Positions 53,428-63,993 of a stretch of DNA of 64,000 nt are shown piece after piece (position 1 is the first letter of the stretch; each line of letters begins with the position of its first letter). The stretch lies in NCBI GenBank assembly GCA_014490595.1, contig CP061031.1, positions 682,001-746,000 on the forward strand, in the 5' to 3' direction. The notes under the pieces are model-generated. The model saw only the letters and a program-made list of their open reading frames with translations, was not told where the DNA came from and did no database searches. The position numbers and the translations under genes are program-made. This DNA is from Corynebacterium wankanglinii. GTDB taxonomy: Bacteria > Actinomycetota > Actinomycetes > Mycobacteriales > Mycobacteriaceae.

Positions 53428-53811
53428 ATGCCTATTGGAAAGGTGAAGTGGTACGACACCGAAAAGGGCTTCGGCTTCGCGTCCAACCCGGGCGATGAAG
53501 ACGTCTTCATCGGCAAGTCTGTGCTTCCCGACGGCGTGGATGAGCTAGTCGCCGGCCAGCGCATCGAGTTCGATTTCGCGGCAGGCCGCCGTGGCCCGCA
53601 GGCGCTGCGCGTGAAGGTGCTAGAGGAGCCGAAGCGCCGCCCGGTGCACCGCCGGAAGCCGGAGGAGCTGGGCAGCATGCTCGCGGATGTCATGACCTTG
53701 ATCGAAACCCAGGTGCAGCCCGCGCTGACCAACGGCCGCTACCCGGACCGCAAGGAGGGCCGCCAGGTGGCGGAGATCCTGCGCGCGGTCGCCCGCGAGC
53801 TGGATGCTTGA
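53428..53811 (+). CDS. cold-shock domain protein with C-terminal extension
   Basis: The product has 127 residues. The cold-shock domain MPIGKVKWYDTEKGFGFASN has both RNA-binding motifs (K-G-F-G-F, D-V-F-I). It is followed by about 60 extra residues (K-R-R-P-V-H-R-R-K-P-E-E-L-G-S-M-L-A-D), an extension found in many actinobacterial CspB-type proteins. It binds RNA or single-stranded DNA. GAAGGAGG stands 6-13 bases before the ATG. Confidence 0.93.
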   Translation: MPIGKVKWYDTEKGFGFASNPGDEDVFIGKSVLPDGVDELVAGQRIEFDFAAGRRGPQALRVKVLEEPKRRPVHRRKPEELGSMLADVMTLIETQVQPALTNGRYPDRKEGRQVAEILRAVARELDA

Positions 53812-53826
53812 CGACGAACCTTTGGT

Positions 53827-54331
53827 CTACTCGAAGCCGACCGACCACGTGGCGATGACGGGAGTTTCCTCCCCGTCATCGCCTTTTTCAATGTCCAGGG
53901 TGGTGATCTCCGCGACGACCAGTTTGGCGCCGGACTCGGTGACCGCCGGTGTCGTCTCCTCGCCGGACTCGCCGGAGGTGAACACGCGCTCGGTGTTGGG
54001 CCGCCGGGTCGTCGTAGATGAGCAGCAGCCGCCAGCTATTGCGCTCGATCTCGGCGGGCACGGTGAATGTCACCTCGCCCTGATCGGGCAGCCGCACCCT
54101 CGGCGGTTCGCCGCCGGGGCACTCGGCATCCAATTCGCACACGGTGTAGGCCGGGATCTGCTCCGCCTGCCCGCCCGCCGTGACGGATACCTCAAGATCG
54201 CCCACAGGCGTCCCCGGCTTGCTGTCCTGGTACCGCAAGAAGGCGTAGACCGCCCCGACCAGCACCAGTACGCCCACGAGGGCGATGGCCAAAACTTTCC
54301 ACTGCTGCGACGATGCGCGTTGTCGTGCCAT
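53827..54331 (-). pseudogene. DUF2771 family membrane-anchored protein, frameshifted
   Basis: From the ATG at 54331 (MARQRASSQQWKVLAIALVG) a single N-terminal helix is followed by V-C-E-L-D-A-E-C-P-G-G (conserved Cys pair) and R-L-L-L-I-Y-D-D-P. The frame breaks near 54000-54004; the correct tail N-T-E-R-V-F-T-S-G-E-S-G to W-S-V-G-F-E ends at TAG 53827. About two bases seem to be missing in the C run. The family (often secreted or lipoprotein-like) has no known function. It is coupled to the glutamine cyclotransferase gene by an 11-base gap. Confidence 0.7.
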
Positions 54332-54342
54332 GGCGCGCAATC

Positions 54343-55131
54343 CTACTTGGCGGCCTGCTCGTCCCGGAACGTCACGCGGTACATGTCCGGCCAGCGCTTG
54401 CCGGTGAGGTAAAACTCCTGCGTTCCGGGGATGTGCGCGATGCCGTTGAGCACGTTGTTCGGGTCCGGTTCCGCGTTGTTGGGCAGGGCAGAGGCGTCGA
54501 TGACGGCGGTGACGTCGCCCGTGGCCGCGTCGATGCGCATGATGTTGGTGGTGGTGAACACGTTGGCGTAGATGTCGTCGCCCACGCACTCCAGCTCGTT
54601 GAGGCCAAGCACTGGCTGGCCGTCCAGCGTGACGGTGAATCGTTCCCGCTCCTGGAAGGTTTCCGGGTCCATGCGGCGCAGCTCCGCCGTGCCGTCGGAG
54701 AAAATCACCTCGTTTTCGCGGGAACAGATGCCCCAGCCCTCGCCGTCGTAGTGCGCGCGGCCGGTTTCTTCCAGCGTGGCGGCGTCGCGGCGGATGGCGG
54801 TGCCGTTTTGCCAGGTGAGTTGCCACAGGATGTCGTCGATACGCGTGATGCCTTCGCCAAAGAACGCGGGATCCAGGTCCACCGACCTCAACTCCTCGCC
54901 CTCGGGCGAGCGGGTGTACAGGCGGGATTCGCCCTCCTGGCCGGTGCCCACATAGATGGTGCCGTCCTCGGCGACCTCGAGACCCTGGGTGAAGCTGGAG
55001 CTGTCGAACGGCAGGCGCTGCTCAACGTGGGCGGTCAGGCGCTCTACTCCGGGGCCTGCGGCCTCGGGGGAGGAACAACCCGCCAGCAGAGCGAGCGTGG
55101 AGCAGCAGACGGCGGCGGTGAAACGACCCAT
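54343..55131 (-). CDS. glutaminyl-peptide cyclotransferase, lipoprotein
   Basis: From the ATG at 55131 (MGRFTAAVCCSTLALLAGCS) the product has 262 residues with lipobox L-L-A-G-C. The beta-propeller family motifs are F-T-Q-G-L-E, L-N-E-L-E-C-V, and N-G-I-A-H-I-P-G-T-Q-E-F-Y-L-T-G-K-R-W, as in plant-type QC enzymes. It converts N-terminal Gln to pyroglutamate on exported proteins. The longer in-frame start at 55158 would disrupt the signal peptide. Confidence 0.88.
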   Translation of the reverse strand: MGRFTAAVCCSTLALLAGCSSPEAAGPGVERLTAHVEQRLPFDSSSFTQGLEVAEDGTIYVGTGQEGESRLYTRSPEGEELRSVDLDPAFFGEGITRIDDILWQLTWQNGTAIRRDAATLEETGRAHYDGEGWGICSRENEVIFSDGTAELRRMDPETFQERERFTVTLDGQPVLGLNELECVGDDIYANVFTTTNIMRIDAATGDVTAVIDASALPNNAEPDPNNVLNGIAHIPGTQEFYLTGKRWPDMYRVTFRDEQAAK

Positions 55132-55170
55132 GGAAACTATCTTGCCCCACGTGGGCAATAATGGGGAACC

Positions 55171-55851
55171 GTGTCACGATCCAACAACCGTTCTCGCAAA
55201 CCGCAGCAGCCCAGCCCCCTGCTGTCCGCGGACGCAGTTACAACGGCGCGGGAGGCGCTGGCAGAGATCGCCGCAGGGGAAGTGGGCGAGCATATCGGGG
55301 TGACCGGGCTCGGCCGCAACGTAGCCACGCACCGCTTCGAGGCGGATGTGCCTGGCTACGCGGGCTGGGAATGGAACGCCGTGGTGGCGTGCGCCGACGG
55401 CTCGGACTGGGTGACGGTCAACGAGGTCGCGCTTGTGCCGTCGCAGGGCGCACTCGAGGCCCCGGATTGGGTGCCGTACTCCGAGCGCCTCCTGCCAGGG
55501 GACTTGGGCCCGGGCGACATCATGGAGCTTTCGCCTGACGACGACCGCGTGACCGACGATTCCTTCTCCCGCGACGCCGTCACCTTCACCGGCCGGGAGA
55601 CGAAGCGGTACCTCACCGTCACCGGGCTGGAGGAGGCGAAGAAGCGCTGGCGCACCGGGGACTTCGGGCCGAACAGCGAGTTCGCGGAGAAGGCCGCGCT
55701 GTCGTGCCGCTCCTGCGCCTTCTATATCCCGCTGGGGGAGCCGGTGGGCGAGCACTTCGGCGTCTGCGCCAACGAGTACTCCGCGGATGGGCATGTGGTG
55801 GCATCGTCGTACGGCTGCGGAGCGCACTCGGACACCACCGTCGGGCAGTAG
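55171..55851 (+). CDS. DUF3027 family protein
   Basis: The product has 226 residues from the GTG at 55171. Landmarks are G-Y-A-G-W-E-W-N-A-V-V-A, S-D-W-V-T-V-N-E-V-A-L-V-P, and the C-terminal Cys cluster C-R-S-C-A-F-Y-I-P-L and F-G-V-C-A-N-E-Y...Y-G-C-G-A-H. Four Cys of this type probably bind zinc. It is conserved in actinobacteria with no known role. It is divergent from the cyclotransferase gene and ended by a strong palindrome. Confidence 0.88.
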   Translation: MSRSNNRSRKPQQPSPLLSADAVTTAREALAEIAAGEVGEHIGVTGLGRNVATHRFEADVPGYAGWEWNAVVACADGSDWVTVNEVALVPSQGALEAPDWVPYSERLLPGDLGPGDIMELSPDDDRVTDDSFSRDAVTFTGRETKRYLTVTGLEEAKKRWRTGDFGPNSEFAEKAALSCRSCAFYIPLGEPVGEHFGVCANEYSADGHVVASSYGCGAHSDTTVGQ

Positions 55852-55859
55852 CCGCCGCC

Positions 55860-55886
55860 CCAATCGTTGGGGCGCCCAACGATTGG
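55860..55886 (+). terminator. perfect 12-bp stem hairpin after DUF3027 gene
   Basis: CCAATCGTTGGG (55860-55871) and CCCAACGATTGG (55875-55886) are exact complements with a GCG loop, followed by CGTTTT. It is a likely terminator; the palindrome 34 bases before the permease GTG could also be an operator. Confidence 0.75.
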
Positions 55887-55920
55887 CGTTTTCGCAGGCA
55901 GAATGCGACACTGTTGCGAC

Positions 55921-57389
55921 GTGAGTACCACCACGGGAGCAAAACTGCATAAGGAACAGCCGCAGCCGCGCGGCGCGCTGGACTCCTTTTTCCACATCAG
56001 CGAGCGCGGATCCACGGTCGGCACCGAGGTGCGCGCCGGGGTAGTGACGTTTTCGCGATGGCCTACATCGTGCTGCTCAACCCGCTGATCATCGGCACCA
56101 GCCCGGACCGCGAGGGGGTAGTCCTGGGCATCCCTCAGGTTGCTGCCGCAACCGCGCTGACCGCAGGCGTGATGAGCATCCTGTTCGGCGTGGTTGCGAA
56201 ATACCCGTTCGGTATCGCCACCGGCCTGGGTATCAACACCCTTGTCGCAGTGACCATGGTGGGCCAGCAGGGGCTGACCTGGCCCGAGGCGATGGGCCTG
56301 GTGGTCATCGACGGCATCATCATCGTCCTGCTCGCCGTCTCCGGGTTCCGCACCGCAGTGTTCAACGCCATCCCGGATTCCATGAAGGTGGCCATGAGCG
56401 TAGGCATCGGCATGTTCATCGCCACCATCGGTCTCGTGGACGCCGGCTTTGTCCGCCGCATCCCCGACGCCGCCATGACCACCGTCCCGGTTCAGCTCGG
56501 CACCGGCGGCTCCATCTCTTCGTGGCCCACGTTCGTCTTCATCATCGGCCTGTTCATCTGCGGCTTCATGGTGGTCCGCAACATTCGCGGCGGCCTGTTT
56601 ATCGGCATCGTGGTCACCACCGTCATCGCCATGATCGTGGAGAAGCTCACCGGCGCGGGATCCTCCGCGGACAACCCGGAGGGTTGGAACCTGGCCGTGC
56701 CGTCCCTGCCCGAATCCCTGGGCGGCGTTCCAGACCTGTCGATTGTGGGCAACGTCGACCTCTTCGGCGCGTTTGTCAACGTCGGTGTGATCTCCGCATC
56801 GCTGCTCGTGTTCACACTCGTGCTGGCAAACTTCTTCGATGCCATGGGCACCATGACTGCGCTCGGGCGCCAGGCCGGACTCGCCGGTGAAGACGGCGTG
56901 CTGCCGGACATGAAGCGGGCCCTAGTGGTCGAAGGTTTCGGCGCTGTGGTGGGCGGGGCGGCGTCCGCGTCCTCGAACACGGTGTTCGTGGATTCGTCCG
57001 CCGGCATCGCGGACGGCGCGCGCACCGGTCTGGCCAACGTGGTCACAGGCGTGCTGTTTCTGGCCGCCATGTTCTTCACCCCGCTTTACGAGATCGTGCC
57101 CATCGAGGCCGTGGCCCCCGTCCTCGTGGTCGTGGGTGCGCTCATGATGATGCAGGTTGGACAAATCCGTTGGACTGATTTCACCGTCGCGCTGCCGGCG
57201 TTCCTCACCATCGTGACCATGCCGCTGACCTACTCCATCGCCAACGGCATCGGCGTCGGATTCATCTCTTTCGCTCTGCTCTCGCTGTTCGCGGGCAAGG
57301 TGAAAGACATCCACTGGATCATGTGGCTCATTTCCGCCCTGTTCGTGGTCTACTTCGCGCAGGGCCCGATCTTGGCGGCACTCGGCTAG
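55921..57389 (+). CDS. NCS2 (AzgA/PbuG-type) purine permease, early frameshift
   Basis: The GTG at 55921 starts V-S-T-T-T-G-A-K-L-H, leading to F-F-H-I-S-E-R-G-S-T-V-G-T-E-V-R-A-G-V-V-T-F. The frame then breaks at the T4 run 56050-56053 (T5 expected) and continues A-M-A-Y-I-V-L-L-N-P-L-I-I for about 443 residues with ten or more helices. The AzgA N-terminus (F-F... R-G-T-x-V-x-T-E... T-F-x-x-M-A-Y) and G-L-G-I-N-T are clear. It imports adenine, guanine or hypoxanthine by proton symport. The single break is probably an error. Confidence 0.85.
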
Positions 57390-58190
57390 ATGCTTTTGCC
57401 TATCGACGACCCTTTGGACCCCCGCCTCAACGACATCCGCGACCTCAAACACTCCGACAAGGACAAGGGCCTAGTATTCGCGGAAGGGCCGCTAGTGGCC
57501 GGGCGGCTCGTGGAATCCCGCTTCCCGGTGCGCGCCGTGTTCGGCTTTGGCGGGCGACTCGCGTCCTTCATGGAGGACTACGGCGACCAGCTCGCCGCCC
57601 GCGGCGTGCCGGTGTATCAGATCACGCGCGAGATCATGGGGGAAGTGGCCGGCTACGACATGCACCGCGGCCTGCTGGTCTCCGCGGACAAGCCGGAGCC
57701 GCTCACCGTGGCGGACGTGATCGACGGCGCGCGCACCCTCGTGATTCTGGAGGGCGTGGGCGACCACGAGAACATCGGCTCCATCTTCCGCAACGCCGCC
57801 GGCATGGGCGTGGACGGTGTCCTGTTCGGCGCGTCCACCGCGGACCCGCTGTACCGACGCAGCGTGCGCGTATCCATGGGGCACGTGCTGCGCACCCCAT
57901 TCGCGCACCTGGACGGCACCCCGACAACGTGGCAGCGTTCCCTGGAACAGCTGCGCGAAGCCGGGTGGTGGCTGATTTCGCTCACCCCGGCCGATGACGC
58001 CGTCGAGTTGAAAGACGCCATCCAGGGCTACGACAAGGTCGCGTTCCTCGTCGGAGGCGAGGGCCCCGGCCTCACCCCGCACGCGATGCGCGCCACCGAT
58101 GTGCGCGCGAAGATCCCCATGGCCCCGGGTACCGATTCGCTCAACGTGGCAACATCCGCCGCGATCGCGTTCTACGAACGGGCGCGGTAG
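57390..58190 (+). CDS. SpoU family RNA 2'-O-methyltransferase
   Basis: The product has 266 residues from the ATG directly after the permease stop. SPOUT motifs are E-G-V-G-D-H-E-N-I-G-S-I-F-R-N-A (motif 1), V-G-G-E-G-P-G-L (motif 2) and I-P-M-A-P-G-T-D-S-L-N-V-A-T-S-A (motif 3). It methylates rRNA or tRNA ribose; the target site is unknown. Confidence 0.92.
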   Translation: MLLPIDDPLDPRLNDIRDLKHSDKDKGLVFAEGPLVAGRLVESRFPVRAVFGFGGRLASFMEDYGDQLAARGVPVYQITREIMGEVAGYDMHRGLLVSADKPEPLTVADVIDGARTLVILEGVGDHENIGSIFRNAAGMGVDGVLFGASTADPLYRRSVRVSMGHVLRTPFAHLDGTPTTWQRSLEQLREAGWWLISLTPADDAVELKDAIQGYDKVAFLVGGEGPGLTPHAMRATDVRAKIPMAPGTDSLNVATSAAIAFYERAR

Positions 58191-58208
58191 CAGGCCGCCG
58201 AGCGCCCG

Positions 58209-59054
58209 CTAGCGGTCGAAATGGCGGATGCGCTCCGACAGCGCCGTCCAGAATTCCGCCCAGCGGCGGCGCAGGCCGCGCCCGACGCGTTTCGCTGCCG
58301 CCACCGACGCGTCCGCCAGCTCCGCGAACTCGTCACCGGACTCATCCTCGGGCGCGTCCTCGTAGTCGTCGTAGGCCTTGGACTTCTCCGCGAACCTGGA
58401 GGCCACGGCGTCCACGGACTTCACCGCCGGCGCCTTCCTCTCCTCAATCTTCGGCTCCGGCCGGCCGTCCACGGCGTAGCCGACCACGTTGATGTCGGGG
58501 CCGTCTTCGCCGATGTCCACCCCCAGCCAGTGGCGCTCGGCGGACAACGCCAAATCCCTCGGCTCGAAGGGCAGCGCGATGCCGCCGGCTTGCTCGGCGC
58601 GCTCACCGGCCCAGTAGGGGGCCTCGAACGGCTCCGGCAGACCCGTGTCCTCGATGACGTGCGTGCGGGTTGCGCAGAAGCTGCGGGAAACCGTGTCGCC
58701 GATGAAGTGGGCGAACCCGCCGTAATCGTTGTCCATCCCGGTGGCGATGACAAAAACGTCCGAAGCGGGCAGGGCCGTGAGCCATGGGGAGCCTTGGGAG
58801 AGGGAGGAAGCGTCGTCGACAAGCATCCGCACCACGGACACCCCGGGGAAGCCGGCGATGTAGAACTCGTCGCGGCCGGGCACCGAGGAACGGTTCAGCG
58901 GGAACGAGCCGATCGGGGTGATCGGCCAAGCCGGGTTGACCTGGGCGAGCAGCTTGCGCCCGAACCCGCGGTCGGCCTTCGGCTCCCGCTCGAGCACGCC
59001 GGCAGGATCGGCGGTATTGACAAACCAAAGCGTAACGACCGCTGGGAAACTCAT
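58209..59054 (-). CDS. DUF6928 family protein
   Basis: From the ATG at 59054 (MSFPAVVTLWFVNTADPAGV) the product has 281 residues. Conserved-looking parts are I-G-S-F-P-L-N-R-S, Y-I-A-G-F-P-G-V-S-V-V, and F-C-A-T-R-T-H-V-I-E-D-T-G. The C-terminal 70 residues are charged and low-complexity (D-D-Y-E-D-A-P-E-D-E-S-G). It matches an actinobacterial family now called DUF6928; the function is unknown. The upstream in-frame extension overlaps sepH and is rejected. Confidence 0.8.
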   Translation of the reverse strand: MSFPAVVTLWFVNTADPAGVLEREPKADRGFGRKLLAQVNPAWPITPIGSFPLNRSSVPGRDEFYIAGFPGVSVVRMLVDDASSLSQGSPWLTALPASDVFVIATGMDNDYGGFAHFIGDTVSRSFCATRTHVIEDTGLPEPFEAPYWAGERAEQAGGIALPFEPRDLALSAERHWLGVDIGEDGPDINVVGYAVDGRPEPKIEERKAPAVKSVDAVASRFAEKSKAYDDYEDAPEDESGDEFAELADASVAAAKRVGRGLRRRWAEFWTALSERIRHFDR

Positions 59055-59073
59055 GGCCACATCCTGAAATGTT

Positions 59074-59997
59074 CTACCGCTTCGGGCGCTTGGTATTCGT
59101 CCGAACACCCAACAACACATCCTCCCAGTGCGGGGTGACGGCCTTCCGGCGCCGCTGCTGCGGATGCTCGTCCTCGTCGGGGTGGCGTAGGAAGTCGCCC
59201 TCAACCACATCGTCTTGCCTATCGACGACCTCCGGTTGCCCCGCCCCGTCGACACCTACCGCGTCGTCTCGCTCGGTGCGCACCGCCGACAGGGAGCGCA
59301 CCGGCTGGGCAAAGTCGGGGTCGGTCAGGTCCGCGGCCATCGCGTTGCGCGCCTCTGTCTGCGCACCCGAGCCCATGGCGCGCTTGAAAGTCCACAGCGC
59401 TTCGTTCTCGGTCAACCCCGCCTTCCAGGTCACGCGGACGACCCAGCTGTCGCCCTGCTCGCGGGTGGCGTCCCACTCCGCGTCGCTGATGGAGTGCCCG
59501 CGGGCCGCGAAAGCCGTAGCCAGAATCTCGAAGAGGGTCTGCTTCGCCAGGCCGTCCTCGCGCACCGGGTGGGACTGCTTCGCGGCCTCGGCCACCTGCG
59601 CGCGCTCGAGCAGCACCGGGTGGGCGTACACATCCAGGCGGCTTTGCGCCACCCCCATCTCGTCCGCGAGCTCGGCGGCGGTGGCGCCGGCGCGCAGCCG
59701 GGCTTGGATCTCGTTCGGGCGCATGGACAGCGGGGTGGCGTACAGAGGATCGGGTTCCGGCAGGGTCCGCTCAACCGGGGCAGGCTCCGGCGCTGGTGCA
59801 GGTTGCGGCTCTGCGGGCTCCACCTCCTCGGCTGGCGCCGGGGCTGCGGCGGGTTCTGCGGGAGGTGTGGCGGAGCGATCGTCGATACGCAGGGGCTCGA
59901 GCTCGGCGCGCGCCAACTGGTAGCGCATCCCGTTGTCGTCGCGGAGGACGAAAAACGTCTCCGTCGACTCCTCCTCCAAGAAGTACAGCTCGCGCAT
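59074..59997 (-). CDS. sepH: septation protein SepH (DUF3071)
   Basis: The product has 307 residues: MRELYFLEEESTETFFVLRD, the DUF3071 N-terminal region, then a Pro/Ala/Glu linker, then an HTH-like segment L-R-A-G-A-T-A-A-E-L-A-D-E-M-G-V and Y-A-H-P-V-L-L-E-R. SepH in actinobacteria binds FtsZ and promotes its assembly at the septum. The C-terminus is basic. It is followed by the DUF6928 gene after 19 bases. Confidence 0.9.
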   Translation of the reverse strand: MRELYFLEEESTETFFVLRDDNGMRYQLARAELEPLRIDDRSATPPAEPAAAPAPAEEVEPAEPQPAPAPEPAPVERTLPEPDPLYATPLSMRPNEIQARLRAGATAAELADEMGVAQSRLDVYAHPVLLERAQVAEAAKQSHPVREDGLAKQTLFEILATAFAARGHSISDAEWDATREQGDSWVVRVTWKAGLTENEALWTFKRAMGSGAQTEARNAMAADLTDPDFAQPVRSLSAVRTERDDAVGVDGAGQPEVVDRQDDVVEGDFLRHPDEDEHPQQRRRKAVTPHWEDVLLGVRTNTKRPKR

Positions 59998-60052
59998 AGA
60001 TCACCTTTCCGCTGGGCAGATACGCGTCCAGCTTAACGGACTCCCCGACGTG

Positions 60053-61264
<1,212 letters not shown>

Positions 61265-61308
61265 CTATCCCAACGACAGCCGAGAAAACTACCTGGAAGG
61301 GGAAATCA

Positions 61309-62604
61309 GTGGCTACTGAGAACAAGGACAAGGCCGTACTCCACTACCCGGGCGGCGAGTACGAAATGGACATCATGCACGCCACCGAGGGCAACGACGG
61401 TGTCGTGCTTGGCAAGTTCCTCGGCGAGACCGGGCTGGTCACCTTCGACCCGGGCTACGTCTCCACCGGCTCCACCGAGTCCAAGATCACCTACATCGAC
61501 GGTGACGCCGGCATCCTGCGCTACCGCGGCTACGACATCGCGGACCTGGCAGAAAACGCCACCTTCAACGAGGTGTCCTACCTGCTCATCAACGGCGAGC
61601 TGCCGACCACCGACGAGCTGGAGAACTTCAACTCCGAGCTGCGCCACCACACCCTTTTGGACGAGGACTTCAAGGCCGCGTTCAACATCTTCCCGCGCAA
61701 CGCTCACCCGATGGCGGTGCTCGCGTCCTCGGTGAACATTCTCTCCGCGTACTACCAGGACCAGCTCAACCCGCTGGATGAGGAGCAGCTGAACAAGGCC
61801 ACCGTGCGCCTCATGGCCAAGGTGCCCATGCTCGCCGCGTACGCCTACCGCGCATCCCGCGGCAAGCCGTACATGTACCCGGACAACTCGCTGAACCCGC
61901 GCGAGAACTTCATGCGCATGATGTTCGGCTACCCGACCGAGGACTACGAGATCGACCCGATCCTCACCGACGCGCTGGACAAGCTCCTCATCCTCCACGC
62001 CGACCACGAGCAGAACTGCTCCACCTCCACCGTGCGCATGATCGCCTCCGCGCAGGCCAACATGTTTGTCGCCGTCGCCGGCGGCATCAACGCGCTGGCG
62101 GGCCCGCTGCACGGCGGCGCGAACCAGGCTGTGCTGGAGATGCTCGAGGACATCAAGAACAACCACGACGGCGACGCCACCGACTTCATGAACCGCGTGA
62201 AGAACAAGGAAAAGGGTGTCCGCCTCATGGGCTTCGGTCACCGCGTGTACAAGAACTACGACCCGCGCGCAGCCATTGTGAAGGACACCGCGCACGAGGT
62301 GCTCGAGCACCTCGGCGGCGACGAGCTGCTGGATCTTGCCATGAAGCTCGAGGAGATCGCGCTGAACGACGACTACTTCATCCAGCGCAAGCTCTACCCG
62401 AACGTGGACTTCTACACCGGCCTGATCTACCGCGCGATGGGCTTCCCCACGGACTTCTTCACCGTGCTGTTCGCTATCGGCCGCCTGCCGGGCTGGATCG
62501 CCCAGTACCGCGAGCAGCTGGAGATGAACACCAAGATCAACCGCCCGCGCCAGATTTACACCGGCTACCAGCAGCGCGACTTCGTGCCGCGTGACCAGCG
62601 CTAG
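61309..62604 (+). CDS. gltA: citrate synthase
   Basis: The product has 431 residues from the GTG at 61309 after GGAAGGGGAAATCA. Catalytic landmarks are H-G-G-A-N-Q-A-V-L, M-G-F-G-H-R-V-Y-K and V-D-F-Y-T-G-L-I-Y-R. It condenses oxaloacetate and acetyl-CoA at the entry of the TCA cycle. The type is the long hexameric or dimeric actinobacterial enzyme (C. glutamicum GltA is similar in length). It is followed by the FKBP gene, as elsewhere in the genus. Confidence 0.97.
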   Translation: MATENKDKAVLHYPGGEYEMDIMHATEGNDGVVLGKFLGETGLVTFDPGYVSTGSTESKITYIDGDAGILRYRGYDIADLAENATFNEVSYLLINGELPTTDELENFNSELRHHTLLDEDFKAAFNIFPRNAHPMAVLASSVNILSAYYQDQLNPLDEEQLNKATVRLMAKVPMLAAYAYRASRGKPYMYPDNSLNPRENFMRMMFGYPTEDYEIDPILTDALDKLLILHADHEQNCSTSTVRMIASAQANMFVAVAGGINALAGPLHGGANQAVLEMLEDIKNNHDGDATDFMNRVKNKEKGVRLMGFGHRVYKNYDPRAAIVKDTAHEVLEHLGGDELLDLAMKLEEIALNDDYFIQRKLYPNVDFYTGLIYRAMGFPTDFFTVLFAIGRLPGWIAQYREQLEMNTKINRPRQIYTGYQQRDFVPRDQR

Positions 62605-62741
62605 GGGGACCGGAGGGCGTCGATAGGCATACGGCTACGACGCTGCGCCGCCGAGAATTGTTCTTCCCTTATACTTTTGGGAGGAAGTTCTCGGCGGTTT
62701 CTTTGTGAACCGCGCACAAACTTGCAAGGAGTTTCAACGCT

Positions 62742-63101
62742 ATGGAAAAGCCGTTCATTGACAAGCCGGAGGGCCCGGCGCCCGCAGACCTCGTCGTCGA
62801 GGACATCACCGTCGGCGACGGCGAGGAGGCCGTGGCCGGTGGGTTTGTCAAGGTGCACTACCTTGGCGTGGACTTTGAAACGGGTGAGGAGTTCGATTCC
62901 TCCTGGGACCGCGGCGAGGCCGCCGAGTTTCCGCTCACCGGCCTGATCCAGGGCTGGCAGGAGGGCATTCCGGGCATGAAAGTCGGCGGGCGCCGACAGC
63001 TGACCATCCCGCCGGAGAAGGCCTACGGCCCCGCTGGCGGCGGTCACCCGCTGTCCGGCCGCACCCTGGTGTTCATCATCGACCTGCTCGACGCGAGCTA
63101 G
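62742..63101 (+). CDS. FKBP-type peptidyl-prolyl cis-trans isomerase
   Basis: The product has 119 residues: MEKPFIDKPEGPAPADLVVE, then V-K-V-H-Y-L-G-V, E-F-D-S-S-W-D-R-G, L-I-Q-G-W-Q-E-G-I-P-G-M-K-V-G-G-R-R and I-P-P-E-K-A-Y-G, the complete FKBP fold. It is cytoplasmic (no signal) and catalyses proline isomerisation. It lies 137 bases after gltA. Confidence 0.95.
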   Translation: MEKPFIDKPEGPAPADLVVEDITVGDGEEAVAGGFVKVHYLGVDFETGEEFDSSWDRGEAAEFPLTGLIQGWQEGIPGMKVGGRRQLTIPPEKAYGPAGGGHPLSGRTLVFIIDLLDAS

Positions 63102-63111
63102 GAGGCCCCCC

Positions 63112-63939
63112 ATGCGCATCCCCGTCACCACGCTTAACGACGGCTACGATTTCCCCCTCCTCGGCCTCGGCACCTACAAGCTGACCGGCGAAGACGTGGA
63201 ACGGATCGTGCGCACCGCGATCGAACTCGGCTACCGCCACATCGACACCGCGGCGCTGTACGACAACGAAGTCGAGGTGGGTAAGGCCATCAACGACGCG
63301 ATCAAGGCCGGCGACGTCACCCGCGAGGAGCTGTTCGTCACCACCAAGTTGTGGAACGACGACCAGGAACGGGTGGCAGCGGCCTACCAGGAATCGCTGG
63401 AGCGGCTCAACCTGGAGTTCGTCGACCTGTATCTCGTGCACTGGCCGTGGCCACAGCACGGCACCTACGTCAAGGCATTCGAGCAGATCGCCGAGCTGCA
63501 GGGGATGGGTCGGCTGCAGTCCGTGGGTGTGGCGAACTTCTACCCCGAAGTTCTCGACGAGATCATCGAGGCCACCGGCATCACCCCGGTGCTCAACCAG
63601 GTGGAGCTGCACGCCGGGTTCACCCAACCGGAGCTGCGCGCCTACCACGAGGAACATGACATCGTGACCGAGGCGTGGGCTCCGATCGCGCGCGGATCCA
63701 ATTTCGACGACCCGGCCATCCGCGCCGTCGCCGACGCGCACGAGGCCACCCCGGCGCAGGTGTCGCTGGCGTACTTGATGAAGCTTGGTTGCTCCGTGGT
63801 CCCGAAGACCGCGAACCCGCAGCGCCTGGTGGAAAACCTTGGCGCGGTGGATCTTGCGCTGACCGACGAGGACGTCGCCACCCTCGACGGGGTCCGGGGC
63901 GAGCGCCTTTCGGGTGATCCGCTGACGTTCCCGGGGTAG
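63112..63939 (+). CDS. aldo/keto reductase
   Basis: The product has 275 residues. The catalytic tetrad is visible: D-T-A-A-L-Y (Asp, Tyr), T-T-K-L-W-N (Lys) and L-V-H-W-P-W-P (His); the NADPH site lies at V-V-P-K-T-A-N-P-Q-R. It is a 2,5-diketo-gluconate-reductase-like AKR of unknown substrate. It starts 10 bases after the FKBP stop with AGGAGG upstream of the ATG. Confidence 0.93.
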   Translation: MRIPVTTLNDGYDFPLLGLGTYKLTGEDVERIVRTAIELGYRHIDTAALYDNEVEVGKAINDAIKAGDVTREELFVTTKLWNDDQERVAAAYQESLERLNLEFVDLYLVHWPWPQHGTYVKAFEQIAELQGMGRLQSVGVANFYPEVLDEIIEATGITPVLNQVELHAGFTQPELRAYHEEHDIVTEAWAPIARGSNFDDPAIRAVADAHEATPAQVSLAYLMKLGCSVVPKTANPQRLVENLGAVDLALTDEDVATLDGVRGERLSGDPLTFPG

Positions 63940-63958
63940 ACGCCCTACCGCGGCCCGC

Positions 63959-63993
63959 AAGCCCAGTTGCACGAATGTGCAGCTGGGCTTTTT
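63959..63993 (+). terminator. terminator after the aldo/keto reductase gene
   Basis: AAGCCCAGTTGCAC (63959-63972) pairs with GTGCAGCTGGGCTT (one mismatch) and is followed by TTT. Confidence 0.85.
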